Source of the DNA: Sphingomonas rosea
GTDB taxonomy: Bacteria > Pseudomonadota > Alphaproteobacteria > Sphingomonadales > Sphingomonadaceae
Direction: 5' to 3'
Assembly (NCBI RefSeq): GCF_039538065.1
Contig: NZ_BAABBR010000001.1
Coordinates: forward strand, 1,836,501-1,900,500
DNA: 64,000 nt
The notes below the pieces were generated by a model that saw nothing but the letters and a program-made list of their open reading frames with translations, had not been told where the DNA came from and ran no database searches. Positions 10,699 through 18,615 of this stretch are shown here, in pieces (the first letter of the stretch is position 1; each line of letters opens with the position of its first letter). Made by a program: the position numbers and the translations under genes.

Positions 10699-12461
10699 CC
10701 AATTTCCTGACCTGGATGACGATACTGCTCGGCCTCGCGCTGTTCTTCGTCATGCTGTTCCGGCGGCTCGGGCTCGGTGCGACGCTCGGCTACATCGTCG
10801 GCGGGATCGTCGCGGGGCCTTACGTCCTCAACGTCTCGGGTGATGCCGAGGCGATCAACCGGGTCAGCGAGATCGGGATCGCGCTGCTGCTGTTCCTGGT
10901 CGGCCTCGAGCTCCAGCCTTCGCGGCTGTGGCGGCTGAAGCGCGAGATCTTCGGGCTCGGGCTCGGCCAATTGCTCGCGGCCGGTGCGGCGCTGGCGGTG
11001 CTGGTGCACCTCGTGCTCGGCATCGGCTGGGGGCCGGCGGCGGCGATCGGGCTGGCACTTGGCCTGTCGTCCACCGCGCAGGTTCTGCCGATGTTGCGCT
11101 CGACCGGCGAGTTGAACAGCCCCTATGGCGAGCGCGCCTTCTCGATCCTGTTGCTGCAGGATCTCGCCCTCATTCCGCTGATCACGCTGACCGCCGCCCT
11201 GAGCGTCGGCGGAGATCCGGATGCCCCGTCGGGGCTCGAGATGACCGGGCTGACGCTGGCGGCGATCGTCGGGCTGGTGCTCGCCGGGCGGTTCGTGGTG
11301 GCGCCGCTCTACCGGCTGATCGGGCGGCTGGGCGAGCGTGAGCTGTTCATCGTCGCGGGGCTGACCACGGTGATCGGCGCTGCCGCGTTGATGCACGCGC
11401 TCCACCTGTCGGTCGCGCTGGGCGCGTTCGTCGCGGGCGTGATGCTCGCCGAGAGCCCCTACCGGCACGAGCTCGAAAGCGACGTCGAGCCATTCCGCTC
11501 GATCCTTCTCGGGCTGTTCTTCATGTCGGTCGGGATGCTCCTCGACCTGAGCGTGATCGCGAGCGAGCCGCTGACGGTGATCGGGCTGGCGGCGGCGGTG
11601 ATCGCGCTCAAGACCGCCGTGCTTTATCCGATCGCACGCGGCTTCGGGAGCAAGCCCGGGCGCGCGATCACGCTTGCCATGCTGCTCTCCCAGGCGGGCG
11701 AGTTCGGCTTCGTCCTCTTCGCCAGCGCGGCGGCGGGGCGGATGATCAGCCAGGACCAGGCGAGCCTGCTCGGCGCGGTCGTCACCTGCTCGATGGCGAC
11801 GACGCCGTTCCTCATGCGCGCGATCGGGGCGCTGCAGCGGCGCCAGCCAGACAAGCATGTCGATCTCGACGGGCCCGAGTTCAGTCCCGAAACCAATGCG
11901 ATCATCGTCGGCTACGGCCGCTTCGGCCAGACCGTCGCGCAGATGCTGATGGGCAAGCGTGTTCCGGTGACGTTGATCGATCTCAAGGCAAGCCAGATCG
12001 AGCTGGCGGGGGAGTTCGGGGTCAAGGTCTATTATGGCGACGGGACGCGGATCGATCTGCTGCGCACCGCCGGCGCCGGAGAGGCCGAGGCGATCCTCTT
12101 CTGCCATGACGATCCCGATTTCGGGCCCGAGCAGCTGGCGCCTTTGCTCGAGGCCTTCCCGCAGGCCTCGGTGATGGTCCGGGTGTTCGACCGCCGGCAG
12201 GCGATGGCGCTCGACGGCCTCGACGTTCGGCTGCTCCAGCGCGAGGTGTTCGAGAGCGCGGTGGCGATGGGGCGGGCGGCACTCGATTCGCTCGGCATCG
12301 CAGACCGCGAGATCGTGCGGGTCGAACAGGCCTATCGCCGGCTCGACGACGAGCGGCTGCGGGCGCAGTCCGCCACCGGCAATCTGCACGAGGGGATGGA
12401 GAAGAGCTTCGCGCACCAGCCGCTCGACGACGAGGGCGTGGCGGCGGCGAAGGACCGTTAG
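10695..12461 (+). CDS. Kef-type CPA2 cation:proton antiporter
   Basis: A 588-residue membrane protein with an N-terminal transporter domain of about 12 hydrophobic segments (residues 5-385) and a C-terminal RCK/TrkA-N domain beginning near residue 402 with the Rossmann motif VGYGRFGQ. This is the architecture of KefB/KefC glutathione-gated potassium efflux systems. The start chosen is the GTG overlapping the scaffold gene's stop, followed directly by a hydrophobic stretch. A downstream glutathione-sensing partner (KefF/KefG) is not present. The C-terminal tail of about 60 residues is charged. The stop overlaps the convergent aroB stop at 12458-12461. Confidence 0.92.
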   Translation: MTNFLTWMTILLGLALFFVMLFRRLGLGATLGYIVGGIVAGPYVLNVSGDAEAINRVSEIGIALLLFLVGLELQPSRLWRLKREIFGLGLGQLLAAGAALAVLVHLVLGIGWGPAAAIGLALGLSSTAQVLPMLRSTGELNSPYGERAFSILLLQDLALIPLITLTAALSVGGDPDAPSGLEMTGLTLAAIVGLVLAGRFVVAPLYRLIGRLGERELFIVAGLTTVIGAAALMHALHLSVALGAFVAGVMLAESPYRHELESDVEPFRSILLGLFFMSVGMLLDLSVIASEPLTVIGLAAAVIALKTAVLYPIARGFGSKPGRAITLAMLLSQAGEFGFVLFASAAAGRMISQDQASLLGAVVTCSMATTPFLMRAIGALQRRQPDKHVDLDGPEFSPETNAIIVGYGRFGQTVAQMLMGKRVPVTLIDLKASQIELAGEFGVKVYYGDGTRIDLLRTAGAGEAEAILFCHDDPDFGPEQLAPLLEAFPQASVMVRVFDRRQAMALDGLDVRLLQREVFESAVAMGRAALDSLGIADREIVRVEQAYRRLDDERLRAQSATGNLHEGMEKSFAHQPLDDEGVAAAKDR

Positions 12462-13528
12462 GCGGCGCGATCGAGGAAGGCGGCGACCTTCGCTTCCTCG
12501 ACTCCTTCGCTCAGGAACGCATCACCGATCCCGCGGGTGAGGACGAAGCGGATCGCGCCGGCATCGTTCTTCTTGTCCCCGCGCATCAGCGGCAGCAGCG
12601 CGGCGCGGTCGACCCCGGTCTCGGCGATGGTCGTGGGCAGCCCAAGGCCGGCGAGATGATCGCGCACGCGGGCGCTGTCGCCGTGCGGGCACAGGCCAAG
12701 TTCGGCCGAGAGCGCGAAGGCGAGCACCATGCCTACCGCGACCGCTTCGCCGTGGAGAAGAGTACCGAGTCCCGCGGCGCTTTCGAGGGCATGGGCGAAG
12801 GTGTGCCCGAAGTTGAGCAGCGCGCGGGCGCCGTTGCGGTCGGTGATGTCGGCTTCGACCGTGCGGGCCTTGGCGGCGACGCTCTGCCACACGGCTTCCT
12901 CGCGATATTCGCGGTGGCCGGCGAGTAGCTTCTCGCCATGGTCCTCGAGCCATTCAAACAGGGCCTCGTGGCGGATCAGGCCATATTTCACGACCTCGGC
13001 ATAGCCGGCGCGCAGTTGGCGCGGGTCCAGCGTGTCGAGGAGCGAGACGTCGGCAACCACGAGGTTCGGCTGGTGGAACATGCCGACGAGGTTCTTCTGG
13101 CCGAGCGCGTCGATCGCGGTCTTGCCACCGACCGCGCTGTCGGCCTGGGCGAGGAGGGTGGTCGGCAGGTGGATGAGCGGGAGGCCGCGCTTGAACAGGC
13201 CTGCGGCAAGGCCCGTCAGGTCCCCGACCGAACCGCCGCCGAAGGCCGCGACGGTGGTCTGGCGGTCGAGATTGCGCTCCGCGAAGGCCTCGATGAGGTC
13301 GCGCAGGTGCGGCCAGTCCTTGGCCGGCTCGCCCTCGGGAACGAGGATGGGATCGCAGGGGAGGAGCGCCTCGAGCTTCGCGCCGTGCAGGCCCCAGACC
13401 TTCGGCTCGGACACCACGACGAGGGGCCGGCCGCGGGCCAGCGCGACGAGACGGCTTCGGCAATCCTCCAGGCGGCCGACGAGCACGTCATAGCGCTCGT
13501 CCCCCGCATCGACGGTCAGGCTCTTCAC
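12458..13528 (-). CDS. aroB: 3-dehydroquinate synthase
   Basis: A 356-residue shikimate-pathway enzyme that makes 3-dehydroquinate from DAHP using NAD and a metal ion. The NAD-binding GGGSVGDLTG and the following HLPTTLLAQADSAVGGKTAID stretch are intact; metal ligands fit EVVKYGLI, FGHTFAHALE and LLHGEAVAVG. Its start overlaps the aroK stop by 4 nt (ATGA), the usual aroK-aroB operon. Confidence 0.97.
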   Translation of the reverse strand: MKSLTVDAGDERYDVLVGRLEDCRSRLVALARGRPLVVVSEPKVWGLHGAKLEALLPCDPILVPEGEPAKDWPHLRDLIEAFAERNLDRQTTVAAFGGGSVGDLTGLAAGLFKRGLPLIHLPTTLLAQADSAVGGKTAIDALGQKNLVGMFHQPNLVVADVSLLDTLDPRQLRAGYAEVVKYGLIRHEALFEWLEDHGEKLLAGHREYREEAVWQSVAAKARTVEADITDRNGARALLNFGHTFAHALESAAGLGTLLHGEAVAVGMVLAFALSAELGLCPHGDSARVRDHLAGLGLPTTIAETGVDRAALLPLMRGDKKNDAGAIRFVLTRGIGDAFLSEGVEEAKVAAFLDRAA

Positions 13529-14085
13529 TTTGGCTCCTTGAGATGGCGGTCGAGCGCGGCGACGATCCTCTCGACCACCTCATGGTGGGCGCCGCCTTCG
13601 CTCGCAATCCGGATGTGGGCCTCGGCATAGGCCGGGCGGCGTTCGTCGATCAGCCGCGAGAGGGTCTCGGCGCGATCCCCGTTGTTGAGCATTGGCCGGG
13701 TCGCGGGACGGCGCGCGGTGCGTTCGGCCAGGAGCCCGACCGGCGCGTCGAGCCAGACCGTGATGCATTTGTCGTTGAGGAGTGCGCGGGTGGTCTCGTT
13801 GACGAAGGCGCCGCCTCCGGTCGCGATCACCCGGACGGGGCCGGTGACAAGGCGCGCGACCACCCGCCGCTCGCCATCGCGAAAGTCGCGCTCGCCGAAG
13901 CGCTGGAAAACTTCGCCGGCGGACAGGCCCGCGGCGTCCTCGATCTCGGCGTCGCTGTCGACGAAGGGGAGGCCGAGGCGGCGCGCGAGGCGGCGGCCGA
14001 CGGTCGACTTGCCCGCCCCCATGAGGCCCACGAGCACCACCGAGCGATCCAATCGACCATCAAAGGGAAGTGCACGCCGCGCCAT
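13525..14085 (-). CDS. aroK: Shikimate kinase
   Basis: A 186-residue kinase that phosphorylates shikimate at the 3-OH. The P-loop GLMGAGKSTVGR is near residues 20-31; DSD (in FVDSDAEIE) and the GGGAFV loop bind shikimate; the arginine-rich lid follows (ERTARRPATRPML). It is the first gene of the aroK-aroB operon and is transcribed away from a small membrane-protein gene 49 nt from its start. Confidence 0.96.
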   Translation of the reverse strand: MARRALPFDGRLDRSVVLVGLMGAGKSTVGRRLARRLGLPFVDSDAEIEDAAGLSAGEVFQRFGERDFRDGERRVVARLVTGPVRVIATGGGAFVNETTRALLNDKCITVWLDAPVGLLAERTARRPATRPMLNNGDRAETLSRLIDERRPAYAEAHIRIASEGGAHHEVVERIVAALDRHLKEPK

Positions 14086-14134
14086 GTCCGCCGGGGCTAT
14101 ACAGCGTGGCCGTCAGTCGGCAAAAGCCCGCCTC

Positions 14135-14290
14135 ATGGCGATACGACGCAAGCCTCCGCACCCCGCGCGCGGGCTCATCATCTGGCTCATCATCCTGGCG
14201 ATCCTGGTCGCCGGCGCCTTCTGGCTCGCGAACGGGGTCAAGGAAGTGCCGACCCGGCCGATCGAGGTGGACGTTGCCAAGCCGGCCTGA
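14135..14290 (+). CDS. Small single-pass membrane protein (51 aa)
   Basis: A 51-residue protein: a basic N-terminus (MAIRRKPPHPARG), one strongly hydrophobic segment (residues 14-33, LIIWLIILAILVAGAFWLAN) and a short acidic C-terminus. Orientation is probably C-terminus outside by the positive-inside rule. It is divergent from aroK and overlaps the next gene by 17 nt in another frame, which supports a real operon leader gene. Family unknown. Confidence 0.6.
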   Translation: MAIRRKPPHPARGLIIWLIILAILVAGAFWLANGVKEVPTRPIEVDVAKPA

Positions 14291-16082
14291 CCGCCGCTGG
14301 CGCTGGTGGCTCGGAGCGGGCGTCGCGGCGCTTTCGCTGCCGGCCCTCGCGCTGGCCCAGGAGAGCCTGCTTCCGCCGAGCTTCAACCAGGCCGCCCCGC
14401 CGCCCGAGCAGTCGCCCCAGAACGGGCAGGCGCCCGACACCGGCGCCGCCGAGGTGCGCCGGGCGCAGACATCGCGCGGCAGCGAAGGCGGCGCGGTGCA
14501 GGAGACCGACAGCCTCAGCGTCGCCGACCTCGCGCAGGTCCCGGTCTATGTCCCGCCGGTCGAGATCCCCGAATCCTCGCGGCGCGATCCGCGGCTGGTC
14601 GGGGCGATCGATCCGGTCGCCTGGGGCTATGGCGCCGCGCCCTGGGGGCAGGCGAACGGGAGCTTCCTGTCGGGACTGATGCGCCGGCTCGACACGCCGC
14701 TGCCGAGCCGCTGGCTGCACATCGCGCTGAGGAATGCGCTGCTCGCCCGGAGCGACGCGCCGCCGGCGGTCAATCCGGTCGACTGGGCGGCCGAGCGCGC
14801 CTGGCTGCTTCTGCGCATGGGCGAGGCCGATGCCGCGTCGATGATCGTCGCCGGTGTCGACGTCGCCGACTTCACGCCCAAGATGACGCAGGTCGCGGTG
14901 CAGAGCGCGCTGGCGAGCGCCGATCCGGGCGCGCTGTGCCCGCTGCGCGAAAAGATGGCCAAGGTCGAGAGCCGCGTGCTCCCGCTGACCGAGGCGATGT
15001 GCGCCGCCTTGTCTGGTCAGGCGGCCAATGCCGCGACCCGCATCGAGCAAGCGCGGCGGCGCGGGCCGATCACCGGCATCGACCATGTGCTCGCCGACAA
15101 GGTCGTCGGGGCAGGGGCCGACACCGGTCGCGCCGCGACGGTCGAGTGGGAGGGCGTGCAGGGGCTGACCGCGTGGCGCTTCGGGCTCGCCAGCGCGACC
15201 GGGGTCGCACCGCCTAATAACATCATCGACCGCGCGCCGGCGCGGATCCGGGCATGGCAGGCGCGGGCGCCCCTGCTCAGCGCCGAGCAGCGGCTGCCCT
15301 CGGCCCGGATCGCGGCGGGGCTGGGGGTCTTCTCCTCCTCCTCGCTGGTCGATCTTTATTCCCAGATTTACGACGCGACCGACCCTTCCGACCTCAGCGG
15401 CACCGACGCCTGGCAGCTCCGGCTCGCCTTCGCGGCGCGTGATCCGGCCGAGAAGATCGACGCGATGCGCAAACTGTGGGGCGACACCACCGACCCCGTC
15501 CAGCGGCTGGCGAACGAGGCACTGGTTTCGCTCGCTGCCTCGCGCGTCCGGCCCGATGCGGCGCTCGGCAAGGACGTGCCCAAGCTCGTCGCCTCGATGC
15601 TGGCGGGCGGCTACGACACCGCCGCGGCGCGCTGGGCGGGTACGCTCGGCGACCTCGAGGACGCGGACGCCGACAAGGCGTGGGCGCTGCTCGCGCTCGG
15701 CACCAATGCGCCGCTCGATGTCAGCGAAAGCCGGATCGAGGATTTCATCGACCGCGACACCAGCCCCGAACAGGCGCGCACCAAACTCCTCGTCGCGGGC
15801 CTTGCGGGTGTCGGCCGGATCGACAGCGAACTCGCGACCAAGCTGAACGACCGTTACAAGCTCGGGCTCGGGCGCGACAATGCCTGGGTCCGGATCGTCA
15901 ATGACGCGGGCCGGCGGCGGCAGGCGGGAAGCGCGGTGCTGCTGGCGGCGATCGGGATGCAGGCGAGCGATTCGGCGCAAATCCCCGCGGCCCACCTGTT
16001 CCGCTCGCTGACCGCGATGCGCAGTGCCGGGCTCGAATTCCAGGCGCGGATGATCGCTGCCGAGCTGCTCGCCCGGACGTGA
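14274..16082 (+). CDS. Exported protein of unknown function
   Basis: A 602-residue protein if translation starts at the TTG at 14274, which is directly followed by a basic, hydrophobic signal peptide ending ALALAQ. Upstream codons in this frame are low-complexity and lie over the small membrane gene, so the late start is preferred. The mature part is mostly helical and Ala-rich with regular pairs of helices, resembling a repeat solenoid; no catalytic motif was recognised. It overlaps xerD (GTGA at 16079). It probably sits in the periplasm. The position between aroK and xerD is common in related genomes, from memory. Confidence 0.7.
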   Translation: MPSRPDRRWRWWLGAGVAALSLPALALAQESLLPPSFNQAAPPPEQSPQNGQAPDTGAAEVRRAQTSRGSEGGAVQETDSLSVADLAQVPVYVPPVEIPESSRRDPRLVGAIDPVAWGYGAAPWGQANGSFLSGLMRRLDTPLPSRWLHIALRNALLARSDAPPAVNPVDWAAERAWLLLRMGEADAASMIVAGVDVADFTPKMTQVAVQSALASADPGALCPLREKMAKVESRVLPLTEAMCAALSGQAANAATRIEQARRRGPITGIDHVLADKVVGAGADTGRAATVEWEGVQGLTAWRFGLASATGVAPPNNIIDRAPARIRAWQARAPLLSAEQRLPSARIAAGLGVFSSSSLVDLYSQIYDATDPSDLSGTDAWQLRLAFAARDPAEKIDAMRKLWGDTTDPVQRLANEALVSLAASRVRPDAALGKDVPKLVASMLAGGYDTAAARWAGTLGDLEDADADKAWALLALGTNAPLDVSESRIEDFIDRDTSPEQARTKLLVAGLAGVGRIDSELATKLNDRYKLGLGRDNAWVRIVNDAGRRRQAGSAVLLAAIGMQASDSAQIPAAHLFRSLTAMRSAGLEFQARMIAAELLART

Positions 16083-16984
16083 GCCCCGACACCCGCGCGC
16101 TGATCGACCGCTTCGCCGATGCGCTGGCGGCCGAACGGGGCGCGGCGCGCAATACCTTGCTCGCCTATCGCAGCGACCTCGCCGCCGCCGCCGACGTGGT
16201 GGGGGAGTTGGGTAGGGCGGGCACCGCCGAGCTCGGCAGGCTCGCAGGGGCGTGGGAGGAACTGAGCCCGGCGACGCTCGCCCGGCGCTCGGCCGCGCTC
16301 CGGCGCTTCTACGGCTTCCTTGTCGACGAGGGGTTGCGGGCGGATGACCCTTCCGCCGCCCTGCCGCGACCGCGCACCGTCCGGCCGCTGCCGCGCGTGC
16401 TCGACGCGGGCGAGGTCGATGCGATGTTCCGCGAGGCCGAGGATCGGGCGGCGAGCGGCGAGCCGCTGCGGCTGCGCAACCTCGCTCTGCTCGAGCTGCT
16501 CTACGGCTCGGGCCTGCGCGCGACCGAGCTCGTCAGCCTGCCCGCGCGGGCCTTGGCGCGGCCCGAGCCGTTCCTCATCCTCGCGGGCAAGGGCGGCAAG
16601 GAGCGGCTCGTCCCTATTTCCGACCGGGCGCGGGCGGCAGTGGCGAAGTGGCGCGAGGCGCTGCCCAAGGGCGCGGCCTGGCTCTTTCCCGGTGGCACCA
16701 AGCACATCAGCCGCGTGCGCCTGTTCCAGCTCGTCCGGGCCATGGCCGCCGAGGCGGGAATCGCGCCCGAGCGGGTCAGCCCGCACGTCCTGCGCCACGC
16801 CTTTGCGACGCACCTGCTCGGTAATGGCGCGGACCTGCGCGTGCTTCAGGCGCTGCTCGGCCACGCCGACATCGCCACCACGCAAATCTACACCCATGTC
16901 GATGCCGGCCGGCTGGTCGAGCTCGTCAACCGGGTCCACCCGCTCGCGCGCGGCCCGCTTGCCAAGGGCCGATCATCGGCCTAG
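16079..16984 (+). CDS. xerD: Site-specific tyrosine recombinase XerD
   Basis: A 301-residue tyrosine recombinase that, with XerC, resolves chromosome dimers at dif. The catalytic residues are visible: R147 (GLRATEL), H236 and R239 (HVLRH), H262 (LLGHAD) and the nucleophile Y271 (TQIYTHV). The N-terminal SAM-like DNA-binding domain covers residues 1-105. The GTG start overlaps the previous stop. It is followed by accA after 11 nt; the xerD-accA pair is conserved in alphaproteobacteria, which favours XerD over XerC or a mobile-element integrase. Confidence 0.93.
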   Translation: MSPDTRALIDRFADALAAERGAARNTLLAYRSDLAAAADVVGELGRAGTAELGRLAGAWEELSPATLARRSAALRRFYGFLVDEGLRADDPSAALPRPRTVRPLPRVLDAGEVDAMFREAEDRAASGEPLRLRNLALLELLYGSGLRATELVSLPARALARPEPFLILAGKGGKERLVPISDRARAAVAKWREALPKGAAWLFPGGTKHISRVRLFQLVRAMAAEAGIAPERVSPHVLRHAFATHLLGNGADLRVLQALLGHADIATTQIYTHVDAGRLVELVNRVHPLARGPLAKGRSSA

Positions 16985-16995
16985 CCCGCCCGCCG

Positions 16996-17937
16996 ATGTT
17001 GACCTTCCTCGATTTCGAAAAGCCCATCGCCGAGCTCGAAACGCGTGTCGCCGAGCTCAAGGACACCGCCCGTGGGGGCGACCTCGATCTCGCGCCCGAG
17101 ATCGAGAAGCTGGAGGCGAAGAGCAGCAGGCTCCTCAAGGAGACCTATTCGCGGCTGACCCCGTGGCAGAAGACGCAGGTCGCGCGCCATCCCGAGCGGC
17201 CGCACTTCCGCGATTATGTCGCGGGCCTCACCGACGAATTCATTCCGCTCGCCGGCGACCGCGCCTTTGCCGACGACCAGGCGATCATCGGCGGGCTGGC
17301 CATGATCGACGGCCGCAAGGTCGTGATCCTCGGCCACGAGAAAGGCGCGGACACGCAGACCCGCCTCAAGCACAATTTCGGCATGGCCAAGCCCGAGGGC
17401 TATCGCAAGGCGATCCGCCTGATGGATCTCGCCGACCGCTTCGGGCTTCCGCTGGTCAGCCTGGTCGATACGCCCGGCGCCTTTCCGGGCGTCCAGGCCG
17501 AGGAGCGCGGGCAGGCCGAGGCGATCGCCCGCTCGACCGAGCGCGGGCTTGCGCTCAAGGTCCCGAGCGTCGCCGCGATCGTCGGCGAGGGCGGCTCGGG
17601 CGGCGCGGTGGCGATTGCCGCCGCCAACCGGGTCCTGATGTTCGAGCATGCGGTCTATTCGGTGATCAGCCCCGAGGGCTGCGCCTCGATCCTGTGGCGC
17701 ACCGCCGACAAGGCCGCCGACGCCGCCGAAGCGATGAAGGTGACTGCCGCGGACCTCCTCGGGCTCCACGTCATCGACCGGATCGTGCCCGAACCGCTCG
17801 GCGGCGCCCACCGCGACAGCGCCGGTGCGATCGCCAGCCTCAAGGCGGCGATCGTCGAGGAGCTCGACGAATTGGCGGAAAAGGGCCCCGAAGAGCTCCG
17901 CCAGATGCGCCGCGAAAAGTTTCTCGCCATCAGCTGA
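16996..17937 (+). CDS. accA: Acetyl-CoA carboxylase carboxyltransferase alpha subunit
   Basis: A 313-residue carboxyltransferase alpha subunit, which with AccD makes malonyl-CoA, the first step of fatty acid synthesis. Full family length, with FLDFEKPIAELE at the N-terminus, the oxyanion-forming GEGGSGGAVAI (residues about 196-206) and the conserved FEHAVYSVISPEGCASILW. A tRNA gene follows 52 nt after the stop. Confidence 0.97.
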   Translation: MLTFLDFEKPIAELETRVAELKDTARGGDLDLAPEIEKLEAKSSRLLKETYSRLTPWQKTQVARHPERPHFRDYVAGLTDEFIPLAGDRAFADDQAIIGGLAMIDGRKVVILGHEKGADTQTRLKHNFGMAKPEGYRKAIRLMDLADRFGLPLVSLVDTPGAFPGVQAEERGQAEAIARSTERGLALKVPSVAAIVGEGGSGGAVAIAAANRVLMFEHAVYSVISPEGCASILWRTADKAADAAEAMKVTAADLLGLHVIDRIVPEPLGGAHRDSAGAIASLKAAIVEELDELAEKGPEELRQMRREKFLAIS

Positions 17938-17989
17938 GCCTTTCGCCTTGCGCGGGTGAAAGACCCCCGCTAGAGGCCCGTTCCAGCGT

Positions 17990-18064
17990 GGGCGTGTAGC
18001 TCAGTGGTAGAGCACTGTGTTGACATCGCAGGGGTCGCAAGTTCAATCCTTGCCACGCCCACCA
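17990..18064 (+). tRNA. tRNA-Val (anticodon GAC)
   Basis: A full cloverleaf: acceptor arms GGGCGTG and CACGCCC pair perfectly, the D arm is TAGCTCAGTGGTAGAGCA, the anticodon loop TTGACAT shows GAC between CTGTG and CGCAG, and the T arm has GTTCAATC in its loop. The 3' ACCA is encoded. Confidence 0.95.
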
Positions 18065-18615
18065 TTTCCTCCCCATGATGTCAGCAAGTAAGTGCGCGCG
18101 GGTCGCCAGGGTCGTCGCGCTGCTTGCTCCGATCAGTCCGGTGCGGCTCCACCTCGAGCCTCAATTTTCGCGTTACTGAAGAACCGAAACCGGACCGCGC
18201 GCCGAGGTGGCTGTGGGTCGCAATTCCGCGCGGGTCGTCGTCTGCGGCCCCGGCGACGAGACGGATTCCCAGCCGGGACATGATCCCGCGTGTGCTTCCT
18301 TCATGTCTTCGCTGAGCGAACGGTTTCCGGTCGGCACCTCATTCCGTCCGCTGGTGAAATCACGGGTTCTTTTCCCCGACCTGCGATCCTTCTCCGGTTG
18401 ATGAACATTTACGTACCTTCAATGCTGAGACTTTCGTCAACGAGGCTAAATCGTAAGGTTCGCTGCGAAGTCGCTGTAGACCAGCTCACTGCAAACTGAA
18501 GGCAGCGCTGTCCGCCTTCGAAAGGTCGAGTAACCATCTTCTCCTATTGATTGCGCACCAGTTCTTGCGAAGATGAACGGGTAACGAGCTCGGGTTGCGT
18601 CAAGGGGGACTAGAC
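18065..18615 (+). other. 551-nt gene-free leader of the adhesin gene
   Basis: No convincing gene was found on either strand; the short open frames lack start sites and protein-like composition. Base composition is visibly lower in GC than the flanks, especially 18390-18600. The last bases (AAGGGGGA before 18616) give a good ribosome-binding site for the adhesin gene, so the promoter and any regulatory sites for it should lie here. Confidence 0.5.

Noticed and set aside
16079..16984. Phage or island integrase next to the tRNA-Val
   Set aside because: The tyrosine recombinase matches XerD in length and motifs and in its conserved position before accA; accA lies between it and the tRNA.
18124..18499. 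Short open frames after tRNA-Val
   Set aside because: None has a ribosome-binding site, recognisable motif or gene-like composition; treated as non-coding.
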